Source: Clostridiales bacterium UBA1390
Lineage (GTDB): Bacteria; Bacillota; Clostridia; Lachnospirales; Bianqueaceae
DNA: 48,545 nucleotides
Assembly: GCA_002305315.1 (NCBI GenBank)
Contig: DBQQ01000016.1
Coordinates: forward strand, 104,823-153,367
Reading direction: 5' to 3'
The position numbers and the translations under genes are program-made. Under the pieces are notes generated by a model, which ran no database searches, was not told where the DNA came from, and saw nothing but the letters and a program-made list of their open reading frames with translations. This document shows, in pieces, positions 34,584-45,593 of the stretch. Each line of letters opens with the position of its first letter. The first letter of the stretch is position 1.

Positions 34584-35720
34584 ATGTATCAGGTTGTAAC
34601 ACAGGATGGAAATGCAAAGAGAGGGCGTCTTACAACGGTGCATGGTGTCATTGAGACGCCCGTTTTTATGAATGTGGGGACGGCGGGAGCCATTAAGGGA
34701 GCCGTATCTTCTATGGATTTGAAGGAGATAGGCTGTCAAGTAGAGCTTTCAAATACTTACCATCTTCATGTGCGTCCCGGGGATCAACTGATTCACGAAT
34801 TGGGAGGCCTCCGGCGTTTTATGAATTGGGATCGTCCCATCTTGACGGATTCGGGCGGGTTTCAGGTGTTTTCTCTGACGGCGCTGCGGGGAAAGATTCG
34901 GGAAGAAGGCGTTACGTTTTCTTCTCATGTGGATGGACGCAAGATCTTCATGGGGCCGGAAGAAAGCATGCAGATTCAGTCGAATCTAGGATCCACGATT
35001 GCGATGGCGTTTGATGAATGTGCGCCCAGTAAGGCGGATCGCACCTATATTGAGAATTCGGTGGCGCGTACGACACGCTGGCTCGAGCGTTGTAAGAAGG
35101 AGATGCAGAGGCTCAATCAATTGGAAGATCGCGTGAATCCGAATCAGCTTTTGTTTGGAATCAACCAGGGCGGCGTTTTAGAGGATGTGAGAGTCGAGCA
35201 TGCCAAGGCAATTCGGGAGTTGGATTTGGATGGATACGCTGTCGGCGGTCTGGCGGTCGGAGAATCCCATGAGGAGATGTACCGCATTTTGGAGGTGGTT
35301 GTCCCAGAACTTCCTAGAGAGAAGCCAACGTATCTCATGGGTGTGGGAACGCCGGTGAATATCTTAGAAGCAGTCCATCGAGGGGTTGACTTCTTCGATT
35401 GTGTGTTGCCGGCCAGGAATGGGCGACATGGCCATGTATATACGGATCGCGGAAAACTCAATCTATGGAATGCAAAATATGAACGGGATATGGAGCCGAT
35501 TGATGCGGAGTGCGGCTGTCCGGCCTGTAGGCATTATTCGAGAGCGTATATCCGGCATCTTTTGAAGGCCAAGGAGATGCTGGGCATGCGGCTGTGCGTA
35601 TTGCATAATCTCTATTATTACAATCACTTGATGGAAAGAATTCGAAAGGCGATCGAAGAACAGCGGTATGACAGCTTCCTGCGGGAGAGGCTGGAAAGAT
35701 ATCAGGAGTTGGGATTGTAA
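34584..35720 (+). CDS. tgt: tRNA-guanine transglycosylase (queuine tRNA-ribosyltransferase)
   Basis: A 378-aa TIM-barrel enzyme that swaps guanine-34 for preQ1 in GUN anticodons, the key step of queuosine insertion. General base D89 (DSGGFQVFSL), GINQGG and GGLAVGE substrate loops, nucleophile D272 (FDCVLPARNGRHG), zinc ligands C310, C312, C315 and H341. Full length. It is followed by ybaK with a one-base overlap and, after 71 bp, yajC, the common tgt-yajC neighbourhood. Confidence 0.98.
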   Translation: MYQVVTQDGNAKRGRLTTVHGVIETPVFMNVGTAGAIKGAVSSMDLKEIGCQVELSNTYHLHVRPGDQLIHELGGLRRFMNWDRPILTDSGGFQVFSLTALRGKIREEGVTFSSHVDGRKIFMGPEESMQIQSNLGSTIAMAFDECAPSKADRTYIENSVARTTRWLERCKKEMQRLNQLEDRVNPNQLLFGINQGGVLEDVRVEHAKAIRELDLDGYAVGGLAVGESHEEMYRILEVVVPELPREKPTYLMGVGTPVNILEAVHRGVDFFDCVLPARNGRHGHVYTDRGKLNLWNAKYERDMEPIDAECGCPACRHYSRAYIRHLLKAKEMLGMRLCVLHNLYYYNHLMERIRKAIEEQRYDSFLRERLERYQELGL

Positions 35721-36208
35721 TGGGAAAAGAAACGAAGACAAATGCTATGCGGATTTTGGATCGCCACAAGATTCCTTACGAATTATTTCAATATGAGTGT
35801 GAGGATTTTGTGGATGGAATCCATGTGGCAGATCAAAATGGTGTACCGAGAGAACAGTCTTTCAAGACGCTGGTGATGCGGGGAAAGAGCGGCGCCTATT
35901 ATGTGTTAGTGATTCCGGTGGAGCTTTCGGTGGATCTGAAGGCGGCGGCCCGAGCTTTAGAAGAGAAATCCATCGAGATGATTCCTGTGAAGGATATCAC
36001 AGCCGTGACAGGGTATGTACGGGGTGGATGCAGCCCGATAGGAATGAAAAAACAGTATCCTACGGTGATTCACGAGACGGCCTGTCAGTTTGATACGATT
36101 TATGTGAGTGGCGGACGGAAAGGGACGACGATAGCCGTGAACCCTATGCAGCTTGCGGAGGTATGCGGGGCTCGTTTTGAGAAGGTGTGTGAGGAAAACG
36201 AAAAATAG
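35720..36208 (+). CDS. ybaK: Cys-tRNA(Pro) deacylase (YbaK/EbsC)
   Basis: A 162-aa trans-editing protein that hydrolyses cysteine or other small residues mischarged on tRNA-Pro. Recognised segments are KTLVMRGKSGAYYVLVIP with the conserved lysine, VTGYVRGGCSPIGMKKQ, and YVSGGRKGTTIAVNP. The start overlaps the tgt stop (TAATG), so the two tRNA-quality genes are coupled. Confidence 0.93.
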   Translation: MGKETKTNAMRILDRHKIPYELFQYECEDFVDGIHVADQNGVPREQSFKTLVMRGKSGAYYVLVIPVELSVDLKAAARALEEKSIEMIPVKDITAVTGYVRGGCSPIGMKKQYPTVIHETACQFDTIYVSGGRKGTTIAVNPMQLAEVCGARFEKVCEENEK

Positions 36209-36211
36209 GGC

Positions 36212-36240
36212 TTGTTTTTTAGCTGAAAACAGGGTATAAT
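36212..36240 (+). promoter_or_regulatory. Promoter for yajC
   Basis: TTGTTT (36212-36217), 17-bp spacer, TATAAT (36235-36240). Confidence 0.65.
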
Positions 36241-36279
36241 GTATCTGTTATGCACTAGATATCCAGGAGGGTTAGGGTT

Positions 36280-36747
36280 ATGTTCAATGTGTTGCTTGAT
36301 GCGGCGACTACTGAGCAGGGTATAGGAGGCATGCTGCCGCTGCTCGCAGTCTACGCGATTTTCTTTGTGATTTTGTATTTTGTATTGATTCGTCCGCAGC
36401 GGAAGCGCCAGAAGGAGACGACTAACATGCAGAATGCCATCGTCAATGGCGATTGGGTGCTGTTGAATAATGGCATGTATGGTAAGGTTGTGAATGTGGT
36501 GAACGATAATCTGATGGTAGAATTCGGAACCAATCGCAGCATCATCATTCCGGTTCGTCGAGATCAGGTGTTGGCTAAAGAGGAGCCAGATCTGACGCAG
36601 AAGACCTACGAAGAGGTAGAGAAGGCGCCTGAGGATGCGGTAATTGGGGAGGATCTGGCGGAAGACCAGCTGGATTCCTATGATCAGTATATCCTGGAGA
36701 AGGGGGATAAGAAAAAGAAGAGCCCCTTCGGTAAGAAGAAGAATTAA
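36280..36747 (+). CDS. yajC: Preprotein translocase subunit YajC
   Basis: A 155-aa SecDF-associated membrane protein. One membrane helix (about 18-37, LLAVYAIFFVILYFVLIRPQ) with the family RPQRKRQKE boundary, then a cytosolic beta domain (NGDWVLLNNGMYGKVVNV). An acidic tail then ends in a lysine cluster (GDKKKKSPFGKKKN). It is about 50 residues longer than E. coli YajC because of that tail. secD/secF are not adjacent. Strong GGAGGG ribosome site; ends in a terminator. Confidence 0.95.
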   Translation: MFNVLLDAATTEQGIGGMLPLLAVYAIFFVILYFVLIRPQRKRQKETTNMQNAIVNGDWVLLNNGMYGKVVNVVNDNLMVEFGTNRSIIIPVRRDQVLAKEEPDLTQKTYEEVEKAPEDAVIGEDLAEDQLDSYDQYILEKGDKKKKSPFGKKKN

Positions 36748-36752
36748 GAGGC

Positions 36753-36777
36753 AGCGCGGAAAGTTTTCCGCGCTTTT
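36753..36777 (+). terminator. Terminator after yajC
   Basis: Perfect 10-bp stem (36753-36762 with 36765-36774), tight 2-nt nominal loop, then TTTTCT. Confidence 0.85.
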
Positions 36778-36799
36778 CTAAAAAATGTTAGAAAATCTC

Positions 36800-36828
36800 T
36801 TGACTTCTGTTCCCAAATACTGTATACT
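36800..36828 (+). promoter_or_regulatory. Promoter for rpsU
   Basis: TTGACT (36800-36805), 17-bp spacer, TATACT (36823-36828). Confidence 0.8.
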
Positions 36829-36899
36829 CTAGTACAGTGCTTATGAATAAATACCCTTAGTTGTATGCACAATCACAGCAAGAGGGAGGGTGGAGTGAC

Positions 36900-37076
36900 A
36901 TGTCGAACGTCGTAGTTAAGGAGAATGAAACCTTAGATAGCGCTCTTCGTCGTTTTAAGAGAAGCTGTGCCAAGGCTGGCATCATGCAGGAAGTACGCAA
37001 GAGAGAGCATTACGAGAAGCCCAGTGTAAAGCGTAAGAAGAAGTCTGAGGCAGCTCGCAAGAGAAAGTATAATTGA
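36900..37076 (+). CDS. rpsU: Small ribosomal subunit protein bS21
   Basis: A 58-aa very basic ribosomal protein: [18 protein letters not shown], then [20 protein letters not shown]. Exact family length. It aids base pairing of the 16S 3' end with messenger ribosome sites. Single-gene unit with its own promoter and terminator. Confidence 0.98.
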   Translation: MSNVVVKENETLDSALRRFKRSCAKAGIMQEVRKREHYEKPSVKRKKKSEAARKRKYN

Positions 37077-37185
37077 TGAATTTGGTTGGACGTGTCGTAA
37101 GGGAGTTGTGCTTACGCGCGTCCTTTCCATTTTGGTTCCTCAATAGGAACGCGGGCGGTCGAGAGATAGATCGGACGGATGAAAG

Positions 37186-37230
37186 AAGCTTGTGGAAAAA
37201 CGAAGGCTCGTTTTTCTGCAAGCTTTTTTT
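37186..37230 (+). terminator. Terminator after rpsU
   Basis: An 18-bp near-perfect stem (37186-37203 with 37208-37225, two mismatched positions), a 4-nt loop and a T7 run, about 110 bp past rpsU. The intervening open frame has no ribosome site and is not considered a gene. Confidence 0.85.
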
Positions 37231-37345
37231 GAAACCATGTGCTCCTGCTGAGAGAAGTAAAGACGTAAGTTCTGAGCTATTGATGCTTTTGGAAGAGGCT
37301 TAGGCGAAAAAACTTTGGGAAATCGTAAAAAAAATAAAAAAATGC

Positions 37346-37374
37346 TTGACAGCATTCAGGGAAACGATTATAAT
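37346..37374 (+). promoter_or_regulatory. Promoter of the branched-chain operon
   Basis: TTGACA (37346-37351), 17-bp spacer, TATAAT (37369-37374), a full consensus match about 350 bp before ilvN. Confidence 0.9.
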
Positions 37375-37380
37375 GAGTTT

Positions 37381-37680
37381 AATCTGGAGAGGTTTTCATT
37401 CTTCTCTCCAGTATATATGTGAAATGCGAAGATGGAGACATTCCTGAACAGCCATCCGCGTACAGAGAGCCGATGTTTGGTGCAAATCGGTCGGGAACTG
37501 TTTTTGGACTCACTCCGGAGTTGCAATGCTGAATGTAGTAGGCATTGCCGGGAGCTCCCGTTACAGGCGGCACGAATCAGTGCGTAATGAGAGGCCTGCA
37601 TAGCAGGCAAGTAGGGTGGTACCGCGTGGAATAAGCCTCGTCCCTTTTAGACACATGTGTCTGGGACGGGGCTTTGTGTA
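37381..37680 (+). ncRNA. T-box leader (probably tRNA-Leu responsive)
   Basis: The T-box AGGGTGGTACCGCG (37613-37626) is diagnostic; its TGGT bulge pairs with an uncharged tRNA ending ACCA. Stem I lies at about 37420-37535 with AGAGAG and GGTGCAAATCGG motifs. The specifier reads most naturally as CTC (37509-37511, Leu), in GGA-CTC-A-CTCCGGAG. The alternative terminator is GCCTCGTCCC (37635-37644) with GGGACGGGGC (37663-37672), with an inner palindrome. Uncharged tRNA would favour the antiterminator and turn the operon on. A separate 8-bp hairpin (37384-37411) precedes stem I. Confidence 0.93.
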
Positions 37681-37720
37681 TATTGCGGTTCCGACGAAAA
37701 CGGATGTAGGAGGTGAATGC

Positions 37721-39267
<1,547 letters not shown>

Positions 39268-39289
39268 GCAGCAAGCCGATAGGGAGCGG

Positions 39290-39362
39290 GTTCGGCGCAG
39301 AAGGAAACGCTGTGCCGAACTTCTGTACATTCCCTTGCCGGTACGAAGAGTACCGGCATTTT
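39290..39362 (+). terminator. Double hairpin between ilvC and cimA
   Basis: First stem 39290-39300 with 39310-39320 (11 bp, one wobble). Second stem 39336-39344 with 39350-39358 (perfect 9 bp) followed by TTTTGG. The T-run is short and no new promoter is visible before cimA, so it probably acts as a partial terminator or processing site inside the operon. Confidence 0.6.
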
Positions 39363-39391
39363 GGTACTTATAAAAAGAAAGAGGTTAGGAT

Positions 39392-40978
39392 ATGTCAAAG
39401 GTGGTGTTGTTTGATTCCTCGTTGCGAGATGGGGCGCAGGCAGAAGGGATTACGTTTTCGGTGGAGGATAAGATGAAGATCCTGAGAAGCCTGGATGCGC
39501 TGGGTATCGATTATGTGGAAGCAGGCAACCCCACCTCGAATCCCAAGGATCTGGAGTTTTTCGAGCGAGCTCGCAGTTTTCCGTTGGAACATGCAAAATT
39601 GGTAGCATTCGGCAGCACTTGTCATAAGGGAAGCGCACCGCAGGAGGACGCCTACGTGAATGCGCTGTTGGCGGCGCAGACGCCGGTAGTAGCGATTTTC
39701 GGAAAGAGTTGGGATTTTCATGTGACGGATATCATACGCACCTCCTTGGATGAGAATCTGCGGATGATTCGGGAGACGGTGCAATATGTGGCCTCGCAGA
39801 ACCGGGAAGTGATCTTCGATGCTGAGCATTTTTTCGATGGGTATAAGAAGAATCCAGCGTATGCGGTGCAGACGCTTGCGGCGGCACAGGAAGGAGGAGC
39901 TTCCTGCCTGGTGTTGTGCGATACGAATGGAGGGACGATGCCGCATGAGATCCGAGAGATCGTTTCTGCGGTGAAGGAGAGATTTCCAGGTACGTCCATT
40001 GGTATCCATTGCCATAATGATTGCGGCCTTGCTGTAGGAAACTCGTTGGAGGCGGTACTGGCTGGGGCCGATCATGTGCAGGGAACCTTCCTGGGCTTCG
40101 GAGAGCGGTGCGGTAACGCCAGCCTCTGTACAGTGCTGGGAGATTTGCAGCTGAAAATGGGCTATACCTGCATTCCACAGGAGAAGATGGTGGAACTGAC
40201 ACAGACGGCGAGGTATATTGCGGAAGTGGCGAATATCACACTTACGGAAAAGGAACCTTTTGTAGGAAGATCCAGTTTTTCGCATAAAGGCGGTATGCAT
40301 ATTGATGGTGTGAACAAGAATCCGAAATCTTTCGAACATATCTCGCCGGAAGCCGTGGGAAACAGCAGGCGCTTCCTCATGTCGGAGGTGGCGGGCAGGA
40401 GCTATCTGCTGAACAAACTGCAGAAACTCATGCCAGGTCTTACCAAGGAATCCGAGGAGACGCGGAGGATGATGGATCGTCTCAAGGAACTGGAACACGA
40501 CGGATATCAATTTGAAGGCGCGGAGAGTTCCTTTGAATTGTTGGTGCGAAAGGAATTGGGGAGATATCGTCCTTTCTTCGAAATCGAAGATTTCAAGGTC
40601 ATCGGGGAGACGGGGAACGGAGATTCTTCGTTCAGTGCGTATGCGATGGTCAAAGTACGCGTCGACGACCAGGTGAAGATCACGGCAGCGGAAGGAGACG
40701 GACCGGTGAATGCGCTGGATAAGGCGCTTAGAGAATCCTTGGAGGGATTCTTCCCGGCACTGCGTAATATCTACCTGACGGATTATAAAGTCCGTATTTT
40801 GGATACCAGGGAGGCTACGGCTGCGATTGTGCGAGTTTTGATAGAAACGACAGATGGCAAGGAGAAATGGTCTACGATTGGGGTATCTACGGATATCATC
40901 GGTGCCAGTTTGAAAGCGTTGGTAGACTCACTGGAAGTGAAGTTAATTAAAGATGTAGAACAGCATGTAACTTTTTAA
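39392..40978 (+). CDS. cimA: Citramalate synthase
   Basis: A 528-aa DRE-TIM metallolyase condensing pyruvate and acetyl-CoA to (R)-citramalate. It begins VVLFDSSLRDGAQAEGITFS, the citramalate-type form of the DRE motif. Metal ligands H206 and H208 are in HCHND, and a LeuA-dimer regulatory domain occupies the C-terminal ~130 residues. Overall it resembles the TIGR00977-type citramalate synthase more than LeuA. With LeuCD and LeuB it gives 2-oxobutyrate for isoleucine without threonine. A 2-isopropylmalate synthase role is the alternative, less likely. Confidence 0.85.
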   Translation: MSKVVLFDSSLRDGAQAEGITFSVEDKMKILRSLDALGIDYVEAGNPTSNPKDLEFFERARSFPLEHAKLVAFGSTCHKGSAPQEDAYVNALLAAQTPVVAIFGKSWDFHVTDIIRTSLDENLRMIRETVQYVASQNREVIFDAEHFFDGYKKNPAYAVQTLAAAQEGGASCLVLCDTNGGTMPHEIREIVSAVKERFPGTSIGIHCHNDCGLAVGNSLEAVLAGADHVQGTFLGFGERCGNASLCTVLGDLQLKMGYTCIPQEKMVELTQTARYIAEVANITLTEKEPFVGRSSFSHKGGMHIDGVNKNPKSFEHISPEAVGNSRRFLMSEVAGRSYLLNKLQKLMPGLTKESEETRRMMDRLKELEHDGYQFEGAESSFELLVRKELGRYRPFFEIEDFKVIGETGNGDSSFSAYAMVKVRVDDQVKITAAEGDGPVNALDKALRESLEGFFPALRNIYLTDYKVRILDTREATAAIVRVLIETTDGKEKWSTIGVSTDIIGASLKALVDSLEVKLIKDVEQHVTF

Positions 40979-40993
40979 GAGGAGGAGAAAGCA

Positions 40994-42268
40994 ATGGGAA
41001 TGACAATGACGCAAAAGATCCTGGCGGCACACGCTGGTCTTACAAGCGTGGAGGCGGGACAGCTCATTGAGTGCGATCTGGATATCGTGATGGGCAATGA
41101 TGTGACGACGCCCGTGGCCATCCGAGAGTTTGAAAAAGCAGGAATCGAGAAGGTATTCGATCAGAATAAGGTTGTAATTGTACCCGATCACTTTACGCCG
41201 AATAAGGATATCCAGAGTGCGACACATAGTAAGATGGTACGGGAATTTGCGCATAAGCATGGAATCGTGAATTATTTTGAAGTTGGACGTATGGGGATTG
41301 AACATTGCCTCCTCCCGGAAAAAGGAATCGTGACAGCCGGAGACGTGGTGGTGGGAGCGGATTCGCATACCTGTACTTATGGCGCCTTGGGCGCATTTTC
41401 CACAGGGGTAGGATCCACGGATATGGCCTGCGGCATGGCGCTCGGTAAGCTGTGGTTCAAAGTACCTTCTGCCATTCGTTTTGTTCTGAAAGGAAAGATG
41501 CCGAAATACGTAAGCGGTAAGGATCTGATTCTGCATATCATCGGCATGATCGGTGTGGATGGCGCCCTGTATAAGTCGATGGAGTTTACCGGAGAAGGGG
41601 TCGCCAACCTGACCATGGATGATCGGTTTACCATCTGCAATATGGCGATCGAAGCCGGCGGAAAGAATGGAATCTTCCCAGTGGATGAGAAGACGATGGA
41701 ATATTTGAAAGAACATTCTACGAAGCCCTACCATATTTACGAGGCGGATCCGGATGCGGACTATGAGGCAACCTACGAGATCGATCTGTCCCAGCTGCGT
41801 CCCGTGGTGGCGTTCCCGCATCTGCCGGAAAACGCGCATTATGTAGATGAGATTGAGCAGATTCGGATTGATCAAGTGGTCATCGGTTCTTGTACGAATG
41901 GTCGGATCAGCGACCTGAGAGCTGCCGCAGAGATTCTCAAAGGACATAAGATCGCAGACTGGGTACGCTGTATTGTTCTGCCCGGTACACAGGCGATCTA
42001 TCTGCAGGCTGTCAAAGAGGGACTGGCGGAGATCTTCGTAGAGGCTGGCGCTGCGTTTTCAACACCAACTTGCGGACCTTGTTTGGGAGGTCATATGGGG
42101 ATTCTGGCGGCTGGTGAGCGTGCCGTGTCTACAACCAACCGGAATTTTGTAGGTCGTATGGGTCATGTGGATTCTGAGGTATATCTGGCAAGCCCGGCGG
42201 TTGCGGCAGCATCTGCTATCACCGGATATATTACGAATCCGGCAGATCTTGAGAAGGAGGAAGCGTAA
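40994..42268 (+). CDS. leuC: 3-Isopropylmalate/(R)-citramalate dehydratase large subunit
   Basis: A 424-aa aconitase-family subunit. [4Fe-4S] ligands C300 (GSCTNGR), C360 and C363 (TCGPCLGGH); substrate-loop [21 protein letters not shown]. The length is that of the bacterial/archaeal short LeuC type, which often accepts both citramalate and isopropylmalate. GAGGAGGAG ribosome site; three nt before leuD. Confidence 0.96.
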   Translation: MGMTMTQKILAAHAGLTSVEAGQLIECDLDIVMGNDVTTPVAIREFEKAGIEKVFDQNKVVIVPDHFTPNKDIQSATHSKMVREFAHKHGIVNYFEVGRMGIEHCLLPEKGIVTAGDVVVGADSHTCTYGALGAFSTGVGSTDMACGMALGKLWFKVPSAIRFVLKGKMPKYVSGKDLILHIIGMIGVDGALYKSMEFTGEGVANLTMDDRFTICNMAIEAGGKNGIFPVDEKTMEYLKEHSTKPYHIYEADPDADYEATYEIDLSQLRPVVAFPHLPENAHYVDEIEQIRIDQVVIGSCTNGRISDLRAAAEILKGHKIADWVRCIVLPGTQAIYLQAVKEGLAEIFVEAGAAFSTPTCGPCLGGHMGILAAGERAVSTTNRNFVGRMGHVDSEVYLASPAVAAASAITGYITNPADLEKEEA

Positions 42269-42270
42269 TC

Positions 42271-42762
42271 ATGGTACAGGGAAAAGTGTTTCAGTACGGA
42301 GATAATGTGGATACGGATGTTATTATTCCCGCGCGCTATCTGAATGTATCGGAGGCAGCACATCTGGCGGCTCATTGCATGGAAGATATCGACAAGGATT
42401 TTGTGAAGAATGTGAAAGCGGGAGATATCATCGTGGCGCATAAGAATTTCGGGTGCGGATCCTCCAGAGAGCATGCGCCGATCGCGATCAAGGCTTCCGG
42501 TGTTTCCTGTGTGATCGCAAGCTCCTTTGCCAGGATTTTTTATCGGAACAGCATCAATATTGGACTGCCGATCATCGAGTGCCCCAAGGCCGCGGAAGAG
42601 ATTCAGGCAGGAGATGAGGTACAGGTGGATTTTGCGACGGGTGTGATTACCGACATGACGACGGGAAAGACATATCAGGCACAGCCGTTTCCGGAATCGA
42701 TTCAGAATATCATCGACGCGGGCGGCTTGATGAAGATGGTAGCCGCGCGTGTGAAGGCATAA
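42271..42762 (+). CDS. leuD: 3-Isopropylmalate dehydratase small subunit
   Basis: A 163-aa swivel-domain partner of Leu[20 protein letters not shown] and the active-site loop [16 protein letters not shown] are diagnostic. It isomerises citramalate or isopropylmalate together with LeuC. Starts two bases after leuC; ribosome site AAGGAGGAAGCG inside the leuC end. Confidence 0.97.
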   Translation: MVQGKVFQYGDNVDTDVIIPARYLNVSEAAHLAAHCMEDIDKDFVKNVKAGDIIVAHKNFGCGSSREHAPIAIKASGVSCVIASSFARIFYRNSINIGLPIIECPKAAEEIQAGDEVQVDFATGVITDMTTGKTYQAQPFPESIQNIIDAGGLMKMVAARVKA

Positions 42763-42774
42763 GGAGAATAGAAC

Positions 42775-43851
42775 ATGGAATATAAGATCACAGTGCTGCC
42801 CGGCGATGGAATCGGTCCGGATATTGTAAGAGAAGCCGTGAAGGTTTTAGATGCCGTGGCAAAGAAGTTTGGACATACAATGGTATATGATTATCAGCTG
42901 ATGGGCGGGATCGCCTATGACAAGACGGGAAATCCGCTGCCGGAAGAGACCATGACATCGGCGCTGCAATCCGATGCCGTGCTTCTGGGAGCGGTAGGAG
43001 GTCCCCAGTGGGACGGCCTGAAGGGAGACGTTCGTCCAGAGGCAGCGCTTTTAGGAATTCGTAAGGGATTGGGACTGTTTGCAAATATTCGGCCCGCTAA
43101 GATCTATCCCGCATTATCTGCGGCATGCCCGTTGAAGCAGGAGATCATCGGAGATGATGGGCTGGATATTGTCATCATTCGAGAGCTGACAGGCGGGATC
43201 TACTTCGGACCTCGCGGAAGGAAAGTGGAGGATGGTGTGGAGTCTGCCTGGGATACCATGCTGTATAACGAGAACGAAGTGCGCCGGATCGCGCGTGTGG
43301 CCTTTGAATCAGCAAGAAAGCGCCATAAGCTGGTGACCAACGTGGATAAGGCCAATGTGCTGGAAGTTTCTAGGATGTGGCGTAAAGTGGTGGAAGAGGT
43401 GGCCAAGGAGTATCCGGATGTGGAATTGAACCACCTTTATGTGGATAACGCGGCCATGCAGCTGGTTCGGAACCCGAAGCAATTTGATGTTATCGTAACG
43501 GGGAACTGCTTTGGCGATATTCTGTCCGATGAGGCTAGTCAGATTACAGGATCCATCGGCATGCTGCCCTCTGCCAGCATGGGAGAAGGTACACGCGGCA
43601 TGTTTGAACCGATTCATGGCAGTGCGCCGGATATTGCAGGACAGGATAAGGCCAACCCGATTGCTACGATTCTTTCAGCAGCCATGATGTTTACGTATTC
43701 TTTGAATGGGCTGGACGAGGCAGCGTGCATCGAGAAGGCGGTAGATGAAGTATTGAATGAAGGGTACCGCACGGCAGACATCTATGAAGAGGGATGCAAG
43801 CTCGTGGGAACCAAGGAAATGGGCGACCGGATCGCCGCGAAAATTCAGTGA
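42775..43851 (+). CDS. leuB: 3-Isopropylmalate dehydrogenase
   Basis: A 358-aa NAD-dependent beta-decarboxylating dehydrogenase. [11 protein letters not shown] at the N-terminus, substrate loop [19 protein letters not shown] with the catalytic Asp region, and [12 protein letters not shown] for NAD. It oxidises 3-isopropylmalate in leucine synthesis and can also take beta-methylmalate in the citramalate route. Operon position between leuD and ilvD supports both uses. Confidence 0.97.
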   Translation: MEYKITVLPGDGIGPDIVREAVKVLDAVAKKFGHTMVYDYQLMGGIAYDKTGNPLPEETMTSALQSDAVLLGAVGGPQWDGLKGDVRPEAALLGIRKGLGLFANIRPAKIYPALSAACPLKQEIIGDDGLDIVIIRELTGGIYFGPRGRKVEDGVESAWDTMLYNENEVRRIARVAFESARKRHKLVTNVDKANVLEVSRMWRKVVEEVAKEYPDVELNHLYVDNAAMQLVRNPKQFDVIVTGNCFGDILSDEASQITGSIGMLPSASMGEGTRGMFEPIHGSAPDIAGQDKANPIATILSAAMMFTYSLNGLDEAACIEKAVDEVLNEGYRTADIYEEGCKLVGTKEMGDRIAAKIQ

Positions 43852-43863
43852 GGAGAGGATATC

Positions 43864-45543
43864 ATGATTAGTGACCGAGTCAAACTGGGGTGTGAGAAAG
43901 CGCCGCATCGTTCCTTGTGGAAGGCGCTGGGATATACGGATGAAGAGCTGGCGCGCCCGCTGATTGGAGTTGTCAATGCACATAATGAGGTGATTCCGGG
44001 TCATGATCATCTGAATAAGCTGGCGGAAGCCGTGAAGGCAGGGGTTCGCATGGCAGGCGGTACGCCTGTGGAATTTCCTTCGATCGGTGTGTGTGACGGG
44101 ATTGTCATGGGGCACAAGGGCATGCACTATTCGCTGGCCTCCAGAGAACTCATTGCGGATTCTATCGAGTCGATGGCGACGGCGCATGGATTCGATGGTT
44201 TGGTTCTGATTCCGAACTGCGATAAGATCGTGCCAGGTATGCTGATGGCGGCACTGCGGGTGAATCTGCCGGCGATCGTTGTCAGTGGCGGTCCCATGCT
44301 GGCAGGGCGTGTAAAGGGAAAGAAAGTCAGCCTGTCCAATATGTTTGAGGCAGTCGGTGCATCTAAAGCCGGCACAATGAGTGATGAGGAGCTTTTAGAG
44401 TATGAGAACAATGCATGTCCGGGCTGTGGTTCCTGTTCCGGCATGTTCACAGCGAATTCCATGAACTGCCTGTGTGAGGTGCTGGGGATTGGTCTGCCGG
44501 GTAATGGAACGATTCCGGCTGTGTATGCGGAGCGTGTGCGCCTAGCAAAGCAGGCCGGCATGCAGATTATGGAACTGGTCAAGAAGGACTTGAAACCCAG
44601 AGACATCATGACCAAAGAGGCCTTTGAGAATGCGCTGACACTGGATATGGCTTTGGGCTGTTCTACGAACAGCATGCTGCATCTGCCGGCGATTGCGCAT
44701 GAAGCAGGCATCACGATTACGATGGATATGGCACAGGAAGTGAGCGACCGCACGCCGAATTTGTGTAAGCTGAGTCCGGCTGGCGATTCTTATATTGAAG
44801 ATCTGTATGCCGCTGGCGGTGTACAGGCGGTGATGAAGGAGCTGTCGAAGAAAAATCTTCTGCATACCGAACAGATGACCGTTACAGGAAAGACTTTAGG
44901 AGAGAATATCGCGTCTGCGGTCAATCGAGATCCTTCGGTGATCCGCCCGATCGACAACCCATATAGTCCATATGGCGGCATTGCGGTACTCAAGGGCAAC
45001 ATCGCCCCCATAGGCAGTGTTGTGAAAAAGTCGGCTGTGGCGCCGGAGATGCTGACGCATACGGGGCCGGCCAGAGTCTTTACCAGTGAGGAAGATGTGA
45101 TCGCGGCGATTTACGCGAAGAAGATCCAGAGTGGGGATGTGGTGGTCATCACCTATGAAGGACCTAAAGGCGGTCCTGGCATGCGGGAGATGCTGTCGCC
45201 GACTTCTGCCCTTGCAGGGATGGGCCTGGATAAGACAGTCGCGCTTCTGACCGACGGACGTTTCTCAGGAGCGACTCGTGGAGCGTGTATCGGACATATT
45301 TCGCCAGAAGCGGCGGAAGGCGGCCCGATTGCTCTCATTCAGGATGGAGACATGATCGAGATTGATATCCCGAATAATCGTTTGAATGTGCTGGTATCTG
45401 ATGAGGAGCTGGCAGAACGCAGAAAGAATTGGAAGAGTCTTCCCCCTAAGATCCAGACAGGGTATCTCGCCCGGTATGCGGCGATGGTGACATCAGCCAG
45501 TACGGGTGCGGTGCTTAAGGTTCCGGGAGCGGAGGAAGCATAA
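43864..45543 (+). CDS. ilvD: Dihydroxy-acid dehydratase
   Basis: A 559-aa Fe-S dehydratase forming the 2-oxo acids of valine and isoleucine. Probable cluster cysteines are C119 ([10 protein letters not shown]) and C191 in [20 protein letters not shown]. The C-terminal [12 protein letters not shown] and [23 protein letters not shown] motifs are complete. Its cluster would depend on the SUF system encoded earlier in the window. Twelve bases after leuB with GAGGAGAGG. Confidence 0.97.
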   Translation: MISDRVKLGCEKAPHRSLWKALGYTDEELARPLIGVVNAHNEVIPGHDHLNKLAEAVKAGVRMAGGTPVEFPSIGVCDGIVMGHKGMHYSLASRELIADSIESMATAHGFDGLVLIPNCDKIVPGMLMAALRVNLPAIVVSGGPMLAGRVKGKKVSLSNMFEAVGASKAGTMSDEELLEYENNACPGCGSCSGMFTANSMNCLCEVLGIGLPGNGTIPAVYAERVRLAKQAGMQIMELVKKDLKPRDIMTKEAFENALTLDMALGCSTNSMLHLPAIAHEAGITITMDMAQEVSDRTPNLCKLSPAGDSYIEDLYAAGGVQAVMKELSKKNLLHTEQMTVTGKTLGENIASAVNRDPSVIRPIDNPYSPYGGIAVLKGNIAPIGSVVKKSAVAPEMLTHTGPARVFTSEEDVIAAIYAKKIQSGDVVVITYEGPKGGPGMREMLSPTSALAGMGLDKTVALLTDGRFSGATRGACIGHISPEAAEGGPIALIQDGDMIEIDIPNNRLNVLVSDEELAERRKNWKSLPPKIQTGYLARYAAMVTSASTGAVLKVPGAEEA

Positions 45544-45593
45544 TTTTCCTTTGGCATGGTATCGCCAGCCAGAGGGCATAAGGAGGAGATGTC

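Noticed and set aside
37073..37303. Open frame of 76 aa between rpsU and the T-box
   Set aside because: It overlaps the rpsU end and a strong terminator, has no ribosome site and an unnatural composition.
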